Positions 9,124 through 17,745 are shown, counted from the first letter of the stretch. The stretch is DNA of 64,000 nucleotides from Nocardia brasiliensis NBRC 14402 (GCF_000308475.2 NZ_BAFT02000062.1:62001-126000); one strand, 5' to 3'. Translations and numbers: made by a program. Notes: generated by a model not told the origin, from the sequence alone.

Positions 9124-9581
9124 TTCGCCATGGACCGTTGATACCGGGGCAGGTGCGCGGCCAATGCTTCGAGCACCAGGGACAGTCCCTCTCGGTCGCG
9201 ACCGAGCGTGGACAGGCACAGCGCCAGGCACGCGCGCACCGCGTCGTCGAGTTCGTCCGAGGGTGCGTCGAGTTCGCGGGTCAGCAGCTCGACGCCCTCC
9301 GCGGCCGCACCGATGTTGCGCAGCGAACTGGACAGTTGGATCGTTGCGCGCGTGCGCCGGTAGTCGTCGAGTCCGCCCGCCAACGCCGCCCGGTACAGCG
9401 GCACCGCCTGGTCGGAGTGACCGGTCGAGTCCCAGGCGCACGCCCGCTCGAACGCCCCGCGCGGATGCTCGTCCGGCAATTCGGCGACCAGGGCGTCGAT
9501 CGCGGCCCGGAAGTCGGCGGCGTCGTGCTCATCGATCGTGGTCCATGCGGCGGCTACCCGATCTTCCCAATCCTGGTTCAC
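9090..9581 (-). CDS. Tetratricopeptide-repeat family protein
   Basis: About 163 residues, helical and alanine-rich, with the family pattern AFERACAWDSTGHSDQAVPLYRAAL followed by RRTRATIQLSSSLRNIG, seen in small actinobacterial TPR proteins. It probably works as a protein-binding adaptor; the partner is unknown. Start choice is uncertain: GTG at 9581 is used, with GTG at 9590 as the alternative; no strong ribosome-binding site is visible for either. It converges on and overlaps the AraC gene by 34 bp. Confidence 0.75.
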   Translation of the reverse strand: MNQDWEDRVAAAWTTIDEHDAADFRAAIDALVAELPDEHPRGAFERACAWDSTGHSDQAVPLYRAALAGGLDDYRRTRATIQLSSSLRNIGAAAEGVELLTRELDAPSDELDDAVRACLALCLSTLGRDREGLSLVLEALAAHLPRYQRSMANYARLLVEPAR

Positions 9582-9682
9582 GCCGATCACTGTCGCACAG
9601 GGCGATGTCCTATTCGTCCAATACCGCGGCGCGCGTGGACCCGTAGCGTTCCCCGCACCCCGACCGCGAAGGGACTCCCGCG

Positions 9683-10072
9683 ATGTCCGCACCGCTCACC
9701 GTGCGTCTGGCCGCACTCGGCATCGGCATACATGCCGTCAATCACGTTCTCGTCCTGGTGTTCTCACCATTCAGCTGGCACGTCGGCACCGTGTTCCACC
9801 TGATCAGCGCCCCGCTTTACGCCGCCCTGCTGCTGCCCGTCCTACGCGGCCGCAACTGGGCCCGCATCACCATCACCGCCTTGCTCGGCGGCCAATTTCT
9901 CGGCAGATTCGTGATCTGGATCCTGTTCCCCACCACCGGCGCCCACCTGGCCCTCCTAGCCGGCTGGACCCTCTCCCTCGTCATCTTCGCCCTGCTCTGG
10001 GTGCCGAAATCGACCCGCCACCACTTCCGCCGCGTGCGTACCGAGATCCCGTCAGAAGCACAGTCGGCGTGA
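9683..10072 (+). CDS. Small four-helix membrane protein
   Basis: 129 residues with four hydrophobic segments (about 7-28, 36-52, 64-84, 88-106) and a charged C-terminal tail ending with RRVRTEIPSEAQSA. No catalytic motif is seen and no specific family is recognised. The GC-rich codon use is like its neighbours, and the ATG is preceded by a purine-rich stretch (AAGGGA). It is divergent from the TPR-like gene. Confidence 0.72.
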   Translation: MSAPLTVRLAALGIGIHAVNHVLVLVFSPFSWHVGTVFHLISAPLYAALLLPVLRGRNWARITITALLGGQFLGRFVIWILFPTTGAHLALLAGWTLSLVIFALLWVPKSTRHHFRRVRTEIPSEAQSA

Positions 10073-10120
10073 CGTGTTCTATCGAGACATGCTGCGATGA
10101 TGGGTGTTTCGGGCGCGTAG

Positions 10121-10762
10121 CTACCCGACGTCGAGCGCGACCGCTATTTTGCTGGCCACATCCCGAATCCGATCGCACGCCTTCGGGGCTTCAGCCGCGC
10201 CAGGCGGCACGATCAGCGAGATCTGCAAGGCCCCGTCCGGTGATTCGACGGCCGCGTCACAAGCGGCGGGCATGGAACGATAGATCGTCGTGGGCCGCTG
10301 CCCGATCGAAGTCGTCTCGACGACCTCGTTGCGCGCAGAGCCGGTCACCTCCGGCAGCGTCTCAGTGCTCGTGGTGATGCTGAGAAAGTCGGCCACCTGC
10401 GCCCCCGAAGACAGACCTCGAAAGCTGCACCCGATCTTCGTGAGACTGCTCATCGCGGTCACTTCGGTGGCATTGCGCTCGCGCGAAGCCGGATCGAAAC
10501 CCGCCTCGGCGATGCGCGAATCATCCACCCGGAAACAAGGATCGAACGCGACGACCCGGGGAACCACACCATCGGCGGCAGGAGGCACGGCCACCCGCAC
10601 CGCCCCGGGGGCAGCGACAGCGCTGGTCGCTGACTTGGACGTCGTCAGCCCGGCCGCGTTGTCGGTGTCGGAACAAGCCGTCGATACACCGAGCGCACAA
10701 ACCGCCCCAACCACAACACCCAGTGTTCGATGCCCAACCAACGGACTTCGACGATCACGCAC
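10121..10762 (-). CDS. DUF3558-family lipoprotein
   Basis: 213 residues. A lipoprotein signal peptide ends in the lipobox VSTAC (the lipidated cysteine at about residue 24). The mature part has FDPCFRVDD and KIGCSFRG, matching the paired cysteine pattern of DUF3558, an exported family expanded in Nocardia and Mycobacterium with unknown function. GTG at 10762 is preferred, with a GGGGGAA stretch just upstream. Because dcd upstream has lost its reading frame, the same frame runs open from dcd into this gene; that apparent fusion is treated as an artefact of the frameshift. Confidence 0.82.
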   Translation of the reverse strand: MRDRRSPLVGHRTLGVVVGAVCALGVSTACSDTDNAAGLTTSKSATSAVAAPGAVRVAVPPAADGVVPRVVAFDPCFRVDDSRIAEAGFDPASRERNATEVTAMSSLTKIGCSFRGLSSGAQVADFLSITTSTETLPEVTGSARNEVVETTSIGQRPTTIYRSMPAACDAAVESPDGALQISLIVPPGAAEAPKACDRIRDVASKIAVALDVG

Positions 10763-10817
10763 AGTCTTCCCCCTTTGACCAGCTGAATGGCAGTAAGCCG
10801 ACGGTGTCGCGGTGGGA

Positions 10818-11395
10818 CTACGGGCTGGTGGGGAGGGGGAAGTTGAGGTAGGAGCGGGAGGGGTGGGGCCGCGTTGGCCTTGGTATTTGGAGCCGGCGGT
10901 GGCGCTGCCGTAGGGGTGTTCGGCGGGGCTGGTGAGGCGGAGCAGGCAGAGTTGGCCGATTTTCATGCCGGGCCACAGGGTGATCGGCAGGTTGGCCACG
11001 TTGGAGAGTTCCAGTGTGATGTGTCCGCTGAAACCGGGGTCGATGAAGCCCGCGGTGGAGTGCGTCAGCAGGCCGAGCCGGCCGAGGCTCGACTTGCCCT
11101 CCAGCCGTCCGGCCAGGTCGTCGGGCAGCGTGCACACCTCGAGCGTCGAGCCGAGCACGAACTCGCCGGGATGCAGCACGAAGGGTTCGCCTTCGGCCGG
11201 TTCGACCAGGCTGGTCAGCTCGTCCTGCTGCTGCGCCGGGTCGATGTGGGTGTAGCGGGTGTTGTTGAACACCCGGAACATCCCGTCCAGGCGCACGTCG
11301 ATACTCGACGGCTGGATCAGCGTCTCCAGCAATGGCTCGACGCCGAGACGCCCAGCGGCGATCTCCGCACGGATGTCACGATCGGAAAGCAGCAC
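10818..11395 (-). CDS. dcd: dCTP deaminase with apparent 1-base frameshift near the 3' end
   Basis: Actinobacterial Dcd is a bifunctional enzyme turning dCTP into dUMP for dTMP synthesis. The first 178 residues, from GTG 11395, are fully conserved: QPSSIDVRLD, the active-site segment GKSSLGRLGLLTHSTAGFIDPGF, and GSKYQGQRGPTP. The expected ending SRSYLNF is present but one frame away; restoring one base in the C tract (plus-strand G run around 10860-10863) gives a 192-residue protein stopping at TAG 10818, matching the usual 190. As written, the frame instead runs on into the lipoprotein gene. A sequencing error or a real mutation are both possible. Confidence 0.85.
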
Positions 11396-11530
11396 GGCAA
11401 GCAGCGTAGCGCCTGCTCGCCGCCGGTCTTCAGGCGCACATCGATGCGGCCGCGGCGATATCCTCCACTCGTTCGAGGCGGTGCCGGACATTCACGCCCC
11501 GCACCGCCCGTGACCGAAGGGATGAACCGG

Positions 11531-12304
11531 ATGACCGAGCCCGCACTGTTCGACCTGAGCGGCCACGTGGCCGTGGTGACCGGAGGCAACTCCGGGATCG
11601 GTCTCGGCTTCGCCCGCGGGCTCGCGCGGGCCGGCGCCGACGTGTGCGTCGTCGGCCGCAATACCGAGCGCAACGCCGACGCCGCGCAGATCCTGCGCGA
11701 TTACGGCGGCCGGGTGCTCACCCTGTCCTGCGACGTCGGCGACGAGCAGCAGGTGTGCGACACGATGGCCAGGGTCGTGGACGAACTCGGCCGGATCGAT
11801 TCGTGCTTCGCCAATGCCGGTGTACCGCAGGGCGGTCTGCCGTTCCTGGAGACCGACCTCGCCGAGTTCCGGCGGGTCACCTCGATCAACCTCGACGCCG
11901 CCTTCGTCACGCTGCGCGAGGCGGCGAAGGTGATGGTCGCGCAGGGCGAGGGCGGCAGCCTGGTGGGCACCGCCAGCCTGGCCGCCAAACAGGGTGTGCC
12001 GCGCGGCCAGTCCTATGCGGCGAGCAAGGCGGGCCTGATCGCCATCACGAATTCGATCGCCGTCGAGCTCGGCAAATACGGCATCCGCGCCAACTCGGTG
12101 CTGCCGGGCTGGGTCGAGACGCCGATGACGGACGGGGTGTTCGCCTGGGATCGTTTCCGGGAGCGCGTGCAGCCGCGGATCCCGGCCAAGCGCTGGGGTA
12201 CGGCCACCGATTTCGAGGCCGTCGCGGTGTATCTGGCCAGCCCGGCCAGCGCGTACCACACCGGGGACACGCTGCTGATCGATGGCGGCTACAGCATGTT
12301 CTAA
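11531..12304 (+). CDS. SDR-family NAD(P)-dependent oxidoreductase
   Basis: 257 residues. A classical short-chain dehydrogenase: cofactor motif TGGNSGIG (about residues 16-23), NAG at 92-94, the catalytic YAASK tyrosine-lysine pair, and the PG motif in VLPGWVETPMTDG. GGNSGIG followed by VVGRN suggests NADP preference, which is inference. The ATG at 11531 is chosen because GAAGGG at 11516-11521 has good spacing to it, while the ATG at 11522 directly abuts that sequence. The substrate is unknown. Confidence 0.87.
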   Translation: MTEPALFDLSGHVAVVTGGNSGIGLGFARGLARAGADVCVVGRNTERNADAAQILRDYGGRVLTLSCDVGDEQQVCDTMARVVDELGRIDSCFANAGVPQGGLPFLETDLAEFRRVTSINLDAAFVTLREAAKVMVAQGEGGSLVGTASLAAKQGVPRGQSYAASKAGLIAITNSIAVELGKYGIRANSVLPGWVETPMTDGVFAWDRFRERVQPRIPAKRWGTATDFEAVAVYLASPASAYHTGDTLLIDGGYSMF

Positions 12305-12373
12305 CCTGGTCCGTTTTGTCCGATTTTCCAGTACTCAGCGAATACACAGCATGGCAATGACATCCTGGGAAAG

Positions 12374-13171
12374 GTGACCCCGACTCCCACGCTCGTCCCG
12401 ACTCCACGCCGGGTACCGCCGCTCGCGGTGGTGGCCGGGTTGCTCGCCGTCTTCATCGCCGGACTCACCGCCAACGTGGTGGCCCGCGACGGGCTCACCA
12501 CGATCGATCCGGATATCGCGGACTGGGCGGTCGCGCATCGCAACGGCGTACTCACCCCGATCGCGATCACGGTCAGCAATATCGGTGGCACGGTCGCGAT
12601 GACCACGCTGGCCACCGTGGCCGTGATCGCCTTCGGCTGGTTCGGGTACTGGCGCGCGGCCGGACTGGTCATCGTGACCGGTCTGCTGTCCTGGCTGTTC
12701 GTCGACGGCGGCAAGAACTTGATCGCCCGGCCGCGCCCGCCGGTCGACCTGCACGTCGTCGTCAAGACCAACTTCGCCTACCCGTCCGGGCACAGCCTCG
12801 GGTCGATGGCGATCGTCGGCATCGTGTCCGTGCTGCTGATTCCCCGCCTGCGCCGCCGCGCCGCGCGCTGGATCGCCGCGGCCGCGGCCGCCGCTTTCGT
12901 TGCCGCGGTGGGCCTTTCCCGCATCTACCTCGGTGTGCACTGGACCACCGACGTGCTCGGCGGGTGGGCGATCGGCGCGCTGCTGGTGATCGCGACCTTC
13001 AGCGGCTACCGCTATCTCGAAGCGCGCGAACACGATGCCGGGCGCGACGGCGCGAAACACCGGTCAGCCGTAGGGGATCCAGGTGGTGCGGCCGTCCCCG
13101 TCCCGGTGCACCCGGCCGAACGGGACGTCGGCGAAGTGGATTCCGAAGGCCAGATCGCCGGTGGTGGCTAG
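12374..13171 (+). CDS. PAP2-family phosphatase, integral membrane
   Basis: 265 residues with about six membrane helices. All three PAP2 phosphatase motifs are visible: K-x6-RP (KNLIARPRP), PSGH (YPSGHSLG) and SR-x5-H-x3-D (SRIYLGVHWTTD). Such enzymes dephosphorylate lipid phosphates such as phosphatidate or undecaprenyl pyrophosphate at the outer face. It starts at GTG 12374. The last 36 codons overlap the convergent metallo-hydrolase gene; the reading frame there is low in hydrophobic character, so the tail may be a non-conserved extension. Confidence 0.87.
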   Translation: MTPTPTLVPTPRRVPPLAVVAGLLAVFIAGLTANVVARDGLTTIDPDIADWAVAHRNGVLTPIAITVSNIGGTVAMTTLATVAVIAFGWFGYWRAAGLVIVTGLLSWLFVDGGKNLIARPRPPVDLHVVVKTNFAYPSGHSLGSMAIVGIVSVLLIPRLRRRAARWIAAAAAAAFVAAVGLSRIYLGVHWTTDVLGGWAIGALLVIATFSGYRYLEAREHDAGRDGAKHRSAVGDPGGAAVPVPVHPAERDVGEVDSEGQIAGGG

Positions 13172-14041
13172 CCGGTCGACCAGCATCCGGCGCCGGCGAA
13201 TCCCTTCGGCGGGATCGAAATCCGAGCCACACGCCCACTCCGGATGCCGCACCTGCACCGGGCTGTGCAGCGCGTCACCGATCATCACCAGGCGCCGGCC
13301 CATGGACTTGAGCGCGAACGCGGTATGACCCGCGGTGTGCCCGGGGATCTCCTGGGCACGCACGCCGGGAAAGACCTCCGCGCCGTTCACGAACGGCTGC
13401 ACCCTGGCCGTGATGGCCGCCAGCATCTGCGGCGTCGTGATGCTGTTGCGCGCCCAATCCGGCAGCGCCGCGACCAATTCCGGCGGCAAGGCATGCCACC
13501 AGTCCCACTCCGACTCGTTCACCAGATACCGGGCCGTGCCGAACGGCGGCACACCGCCCGGGCCGGGATACAACGTCCAGCCGAAGTGATCGGTGTGCAA
13601 GTGGGTGAACGCGACCGCGTCGATCCGGCCGGCCACGCCGAGCCGCGCCAGGTTGCGCAGCAACGCGCCCCCGTGCGTCGCGCCCGTCATCGGGTTGTCC
13701 GGCTCGTCCGGCATGACGACCGGGCCGATCCCCGCGTCGATCAGCAGCGCACGCCTGCGGTAGCGCACCAGCAGCGCGCCGATGCCCGCGACCAGGTGCC
13801 CGTTCTCGTCGAGGTGGTCGGCGTAGGCCGCCCAATCCTGGGCGGTGGCGTCCGGTAACCACCCGGTCGGCTTCAGGAAGACCGCGCCGTCGGGCACGTA
13901 GGTCAGCTCCATCCGTCCCAGCCGGATCGTGCGCAACCGCGGCGGCCGCCGCAACCGCTCGCGCTGCGCCGTAGCGGCCGGGCGGGTGTCGGGCCGGCCC
14001 GCCGCCCAGCCGTGCCTCGAATCGATCCGCGATGATGTCAC
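13064..14041 (-). CDS. MBL-fold metallo-hydrolase
   Basis: 325 residues. The metallo-beta-lactamase zinc motif HxHxDH is seen as THLHTDHFGW, with later metal ligands in IPGHTAGH and MIGDALH. The AHL-lactonase-like layout (RRRALLIDAGIG strand before the HxHxDH loop) resembles quorum-quenching lactonases and related hydrolases, but the substrate cannot be told. The first 40 residues are basic and poorly conserved, so the true start may be internal, for example near the MELTYVPDGA segment. Converges on the PAP2 gene with a 108-bp overlap. Confidence 0.85.
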   Translation of the reverse strand: MTSSRIDSRHGWAAGRPDTRPAATAQRERLRRPPRLRTIRLGRMELTYVPDGAVFLKPTGWLPDATAQDWAAYADHLDENGHLVAGIGALLVRYRRRALLIDAGIGPVVMPDEPDNPMTGATHGGALLRNLARLGVAGRIDAVAFTHLHTDHFGWTLYPGPGGVPPFGTARYLVNESEWDWWHALPPELVAALPDWARNSITTPQMLAAITARVQPFVNGAEVFPGVRAQEIPGHTAGHTAFALKSMGRRLVMIGDALHSPVQVRHPEWACGSDFDPAEGIRRRRMLVDRLATTGDLAFGIHFADVPFGRVHRDGDGRTTWIPYG

Positions 14042-14329
14042 GTCAATACTCCTCGGTCGAGATCTGACAGTAGCGCGCGAATACCGTTCGCGTGACCCGG
14101 CTTTCGTCGCCCGGGGCGCGGGCCGGTGTCGGTCGGGAAAGAGAACGTGAGAACCCGAGAGTCCGTATCAAGATCGTGTCCAGCAACCTCGCGCGCGAAC
14201 AGTCCGTCCAGACGTCCAGCTGGTGAACCCCGGCTGAACGACGCTGCACCTGCCGTGCCGTCCAATACTGTCTGGCACCGAAGGGTTTTCACCGGGTCAG
14301 GCGGTGCCGCCGGATCATGAGGAGGAGTT

Positions 14330-15514
14330 GTGGTGTTGGTCGAGGGGTTCGTCGAGCGCGGATACGAGGACGTTCGGGCCGCGTTCGGGCAGGCGCACGA
14401 GAAAGACGCGGGCGCCGCGCAGTTGTGTGTCCATCGTCACGGCCGGGTCGTCGTCGACCTGTGCACCGGGCACGACCCGATCTCCGGAAAACCTTGGGAC
14501 GCAGAGTCGCTGGTGGTGCTGATGTCGGCCTCGAAAGGGGTGACGGCAACCTGCGTGCATCTGCTCGTCGACCGTGGACAGCTCGACCTCGATGCGCCGG
14601 TCCGGGAGTACTGGCCGGAGTTCGCCGCCAACGGCAAAGCCGACGTGACGGTCGCCGACCTGCTCACCCACCGGGCCGGGCTGTGTGGCTTCGAGCCCGA
14701 ATCCGGTATCCGCGCAGCGGACTTCACCGAATGGGGGCGGTGTGTGTCCGCGCTCGAAACGATGGCGCCGCTGTGGCAACCGGGTACCGCGTTCTACTAC
14801 CACGCCATCACCTGGGGTTTCCTGGCCGGCGAACTGGTGCGGCGAGTCAGCGGGAAGAGCGTCGGCGAATTCCTGGCCGCCGAAATCGCCGATCCGCTCG
14901 GGCTGAGCCTGTGGATAGGTCTGCCGGAAACCGAAGAGCCCCGGGTTGTTCCACAGTTCACCCGGACGCCCTCCCCGTCGGCCGCCGAGGTATCGGCGGT
15001 GCTCGCGCGGATGGGTATCGATCTCGAATCCCGCCTGGTGCGCAACCTTCTCGAAACCGTGGCGACCCGGGAAGACGGCATCGAACTGCTCAACACCCGC
15101 GCCGGGCACGCGGCCGAGGTCCCCGCGGGCAACGCCATCGGCAACGCCCGCGCCCTGTCCCGCATGTACGCCGCCACCATCGGCACCGTCGACGGCATCC
15201 GCCTGCTCACGCCCGCCACCGTCGAACGCGCCTGCCGCCCCGGCACCGACCACCTCGTCCACCCGGCCCCCATCGACCTCCTCCCCGTCACCCACCGCTT
15301 CGCCAACGGCTACGAACTCCCCCAAACCAGCAACCCCATGCTCGGCGCCACCTCCTTCGGCCACGTCGGCACCGGCGGCCGAATCGGCTTCGCCCACCCC
15401 GCCTCCGGCACCGCGGTCGGCTACACCTGCACCGACATGACCGCCGACGTCGCCGTAGGGCCGGATCCGCGGTGGACCCCCTGGCTGAACGCCCTGCACC
15501 AAGCCCTCGCCTGA
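14330..15514 (+). CDS. Serine hydrolase, class C beta-lactamase/EstB family
   Basis: 394 residues. The nucleophile motif S-x-x-K is MSASK (Ser66-Lys69), and the second motif appears as YHAITWG, the form common in EstB-type esterases rather than the YxN of true AmpC. GHVGTGGRIGF near residue 345 corresponds to the third motif. Likely an esterase or acyl-hydrolase, cytoplasmic as no signal peptide is seen. AGGAGG at 14320-14325 supports GTG at 14330 or 14333. The next gene remnant (MspA) begins 22 bp after its stop. Confidence 0.85.
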   Translation: MVLVEGFVERGYEDVRAAFGQAHEKDAGAAQLCVHRHGRVVVDLCTGHDPISGKPWDAESLVVLMSASKGVTATCVHLLVDRGQLDLDAPVREYWPEFAANGKADVTVADLLTHRAGLCGFEPESGIRAADFTEWGRCVSALETMAPLWQPGTAFYYHAITWGFLAGELVRRVSGKSVGEFLAAEIADPLGLSLWIGLPETEEPRVVPQFTRTPSPSAAEVSAVLARMGIDLESRLVRNLLETVATREDGIELLNTRAGHAAEVPAGNAIGNARALSRMYAATIGTVDGIRLLTPATVERACRPGTDHLVHPAPIDLLPVTHRFANGYELPQTSNPMLGATSFGHVGTGGRIGFAHPASGTAVGYTCTDMTADVAVGPDPRWTPWLNALHQALA

Positions 15515-15536
15515 CGGGTGCTGTCTGCGCAATCCC

Positions 15537-16016
15537 GTGCCACCGGAGGCCCGAGTTCTCGCAGAAGCGTTCGCAGACAAGGGCTTCTACAGCGTGAAAG
15601 GCGCGGTGTCGATCAAGGGGGAGGGGCGTGCGCCGGTGAACGCGGCGGCCGTGCAGATCGGATTGCAGCTCGGGTGTCAGATCGATGTGAGTACCGGTCT
15701 CACCGCGGGGTTGGGACTCAACGTCGGTGTCAACGGAGTGGTGACGGTGTCGCAGTATCCGTCGGGCTTGGTGGGCGGCAACGCCGGTGTGAATCCGAGC
15801 GTGTCGGGGACACTCAAGCCCGGCGGCATCACACAGTTGGTTCTCGGCGCGAAATCACTGAATGGCGCCTATGGTTCGATCGCCACGCGGGAGGCCGAGA
15901 TGAAGGTCGACGCCTGTGGCGGACCGGTTTCGGTGCGTTCGGTGGTCACGGTGTCACTCGCCACACCGACGAGTACCGACTCGTTCTCGGTCTACGGCGA
16001 CCCCGTCTATCTCTGA
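15537..16016 (+). pseudogene. N-terminally truncated MspA-family porin
   Basis: The 159-residue frame matches the body of MspA-type porins of Nocardia: VQIGLQLGCQIDVSTG, alternating Gly/Val beta strands, and the conserved ending with a cysteine, MKVDACGGPVSVRS. What is missing is the signal peptide and the beginning of the mature protein: only about 15 residues precede the AEAFADKG segment and no start with a leader exists upstream, because the serine hydrolase stop is 22 bp away. Outer-membrane insertion would therefore fail. The gene looks decapitated by a deletion or recombination at the edge of the toxin/immunity island. Confidence 0.7.
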
Positions 16017-16107
16017 GCATCGCGATCGCTGAACTGCTCGTGCGGCAGACGACGAAACTTGCCGAAGGCCAGCTCCTTCCATGTGATAGCTTCCGCGTAT
16101 AAACAGC

Positions 16108-16779
16108 GTGACGCTGTGTGAGTTTGATGCTCTGCCTTTGTTCAGGTCCGGTATCGGTTCGGCGAAGGGGGTTCGACTGTCACGGGTGCCGGGCCCCGAA
16201 GGGGATAACCACAACTGGTACGTCGCCTACACCTACATCGACCCACGCCTGGACGACCCCGGCGCGAAAGGCAAAGACGGCTGGCTGCCCTACGCGCTGA
16301 TCGTCCAGGACCAGAACGGCTACCACCAAGTCACCGACCCACCCGCCAATGGCAGCGCCACCGCTGCGGCCATGGCCGCCGGCCTGGCCATGTGGGGCTT
16401 CCAACGACCGGCACCCGGAACGGGAGGCGGTGGCCGCAGTGACGGCCCCAGGGTTCGACCAGGCCCCAGCGGGCCGCCGAAGCCTGCGACGATAACCGGT
16501 CCCAAAGGTGAAACCATTCCAGCCGTTCCATCTGGGGCCACAGGAACAACAACGCCGACAGGTAAGGGTATCGAGTACCCGATTCCGCAGGGTACGGCCG
16601 GACTCGACGCCAAGGTAACGTCCATTCGTGTGATGGATCCTGTCAGTACCGGAAAGTATCAATACCCCAATGGTTACGTGGTGTACATGAACAACAGTGG
16701 CCAGACTGTAAATCCCTTGACCGGTCGAACGGTTTCAAATGCCGATCCTTACGCCCACATCGAACTCCCACCTAGGTAG
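16108..16779 (+). CDS. C-terminal fragment of a polymorphic toxin (putative)
   Basis: 223 residues. No secretion domain and no signal peptide. A conserved middle region (HNWYVAYTYIDPRLDDPG) is joined by a low-complexity Pro/Gly/Thr linker to a compact final domain of about 60 residues with RVMDP, YPNGYVVYMN and NPLTGRTVSNADPYAHI. Short terminal domains after such linkers are typical toxin tips of polymorphic toxins, and the next gene, 6 bp later, has the look of an immunity gene. The activity is not known. The first 20 residues from GTG 16108 look unrelated, so the large N-terminal part has probably been lost. Confidence 0.55.
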   Translation: MTLCEFDALPLFRSGIGSAKGVRLSRVPGPEGDNHNWYVAYTYIDPRLDDPGAKGKDGWLPYALIVQDQNGYHQVTDPPANGSATAAAMAAGLAMWGFQRPAPGTGGGGRSDGPRVRPGPSGPPKPATITGPKGETIPAVPSGATGTTTPTGKGIEYPIPQGTAGLDAKVTSIRVMDPVSTGKYQYPNGYVVYMNNSGQTVNPLTGRTVSNADPYAHIELPPR

Positions 16780-16785
16780 GCTCAG

Positions 16786-17316
16786 TTGACCAGTGATAAT
16801 GAAGCTCGGGTGGTACGACTCGAATCGCTCCTTTCCGGCGACCATGGCCGTGTCCCAGAAGAAATTCAATGGAATCCGCTCACTACCGAGGATCTACTGC
16901 TGGAAGCATGCATTATAGACGTTCGCTATATTTCTCATATTTCATCGGTCGGATTGCTTTTGGACCTACGCACCGCGCTTCAGATTGACGAAGGAAACAC
17001 AGGGCTGCTTGTTGTCGAACAAGATCTCGACCTGAAAATATCAACCGAAAAATCGCACGGTCCAATGGTCCGAACCATTGTGGGATCGGTTCCGCGCGCA
17101 AATTCTTCCGCAGGTTACGGCATCGAGATTGCCTGTATGCCAAGCTCCTTGATATCCGTTTCGGGCGGTCAAGCATATTTTCATGTTGGCAATGTCGACG
17201 GCATCGGCGAGGCGCAGCCAACGTTGGAAGGCAAAGTGCTACCGAGAACCGGGTTTCAGAGTTGGGAGTCCAGCATCAGCCTGGTTTACACGGCTGCTTC
17301 CCCATCAATCGCGTGA
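16786..17316 (+). CDS. Probable immunity protein for the adjacent toxin tip
   Basis: 176 residues, mixed alpha/beta, no signal peptide and no recognised family. Base composition is clearly lower in GC than neighbouring genes (many A/T third positions), a sign of horizontal origin. It follows the toxin fragment by 6 bp in the same direction, the usual toxin-immunity order. TTG 16786 is taken as start; GTG at 16810 is an alternative. The immunity role is inferred from position and size only. Confidence 0.6.
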   Translation: MTSDNEARVVRLESLLSGDHGRVPEEIQWNPLTTEDLLLEACIIDVRYISHISSVGLLLDLRTALQIDEGNTGLLVVEQDLDLKISTEKSHGPMVRTIVGSVPRANSSAGYGIEIACMPSSLISVSGGQAYFHVGNVDGIGEAQPTLEGKVLPRTGFQSWESSISLVYTAASPSIA

Positions 17317-17329
17317 GAAATTGCGGTGA

Positions 17330-17443
17330 GGCCGGAAGCTGTCCGACGGCACCGAAATCGGGTTGAGGGAAAGCAACCAGTGGGGCACGACCAACGACGT
17401 CACCTATCCAGACAAGACGACAGCGAAGGTGCACCGGCAATGA
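17330..17443 (+). pseudogene. Fossil C-terminal tail of a second polymorphic toxin
   Basis: A 37-codon open stretch without a start, bounded by TGA at 17327 and 17441, reads GRKLSDGTEIGLRESNQWG followed by TTNDVTYPDKTTAKVHRQ. The pattern DGT-x-(I/V)GLR-S...T-x-D(V/I)-x-YPD-x-T-x-KVH is a common ending of actinobacterial polymorphic toxins (from memory). Its TGA overlaps the ATG of the next gene as ATGA. It therefore looks like the last piece of a lost or orphan toxin cassette, still joined to its immunity gene. Confidence 0.55.
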
Positions 17444-17745
17444 ACGAATTACTCGCACAACACGTTCTCTACGCCGGCACCGACGACGTGGTCGCCTTTG
17501 TCGACGTCTACAACAATGCGCGGCAGCTCGTCCGGCCGGATGAGGCTTTCGGAGAGGCCGTCGATGCTGTGCGCTGGCTGGTCACCGGACAACTGGCTGG
17601 GCTCGGTGCCGTGGATGAACGAGGGGAATGGCGCCCGGCACCGGGCACACTCGATCAGCAGCTCGATGAGCTGACAGCGGGCTACCGGCAGGACCCATCT
17701 GGCGAGGGCGAAGGCCAAGAGGCTTTCGGTGTCTTCTACGGCTGA
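17440..17745 (+). CDS. Small immunity-like protein, ATGA-coupled to the toxin-tail remnant
   Basis: 101 residues, acidic, no signal peptide, no family recognised. It begins MNELLAQHVLYAGTDDVVAF and holds a mostly helical pattern ending GQEAFGVFYG. The start ATG at 17440 overlaps the stop of the toxin-tail remnant, which fixes the start and supports a role as that toxin's immunity protein (inference). Its 3' end overlaps the GTG of the next gene by 17 bp. Confidence 0.6.
   Translation: MNELLAQHVLYAGTDDVVAFVDVYNNARQLVRPDEAFGEAVDAVRWLVTGQLAGLGAVDERGEWRPAPGTLDQQLDELTAGYRQDPSGEGEGQEAFGVFYG

Noticed and set aside
10121..11491. A single 456-codon frame joining dCTP deaminase and a lipoprotein
   Set aside because: The lipoprotein has its own signal peptide, lipobox, GTG and upstream GGGGGAA. 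The Dcd end lies one frame away. The fusion arises from the missing base, not from a real gene.
10874..11530. A long N-terminal extension of the SDR gene
   Set aside because: It is the antisense of dcd and has no SDR character. The ATG at 11531 with GAAGGG upstream is the start.
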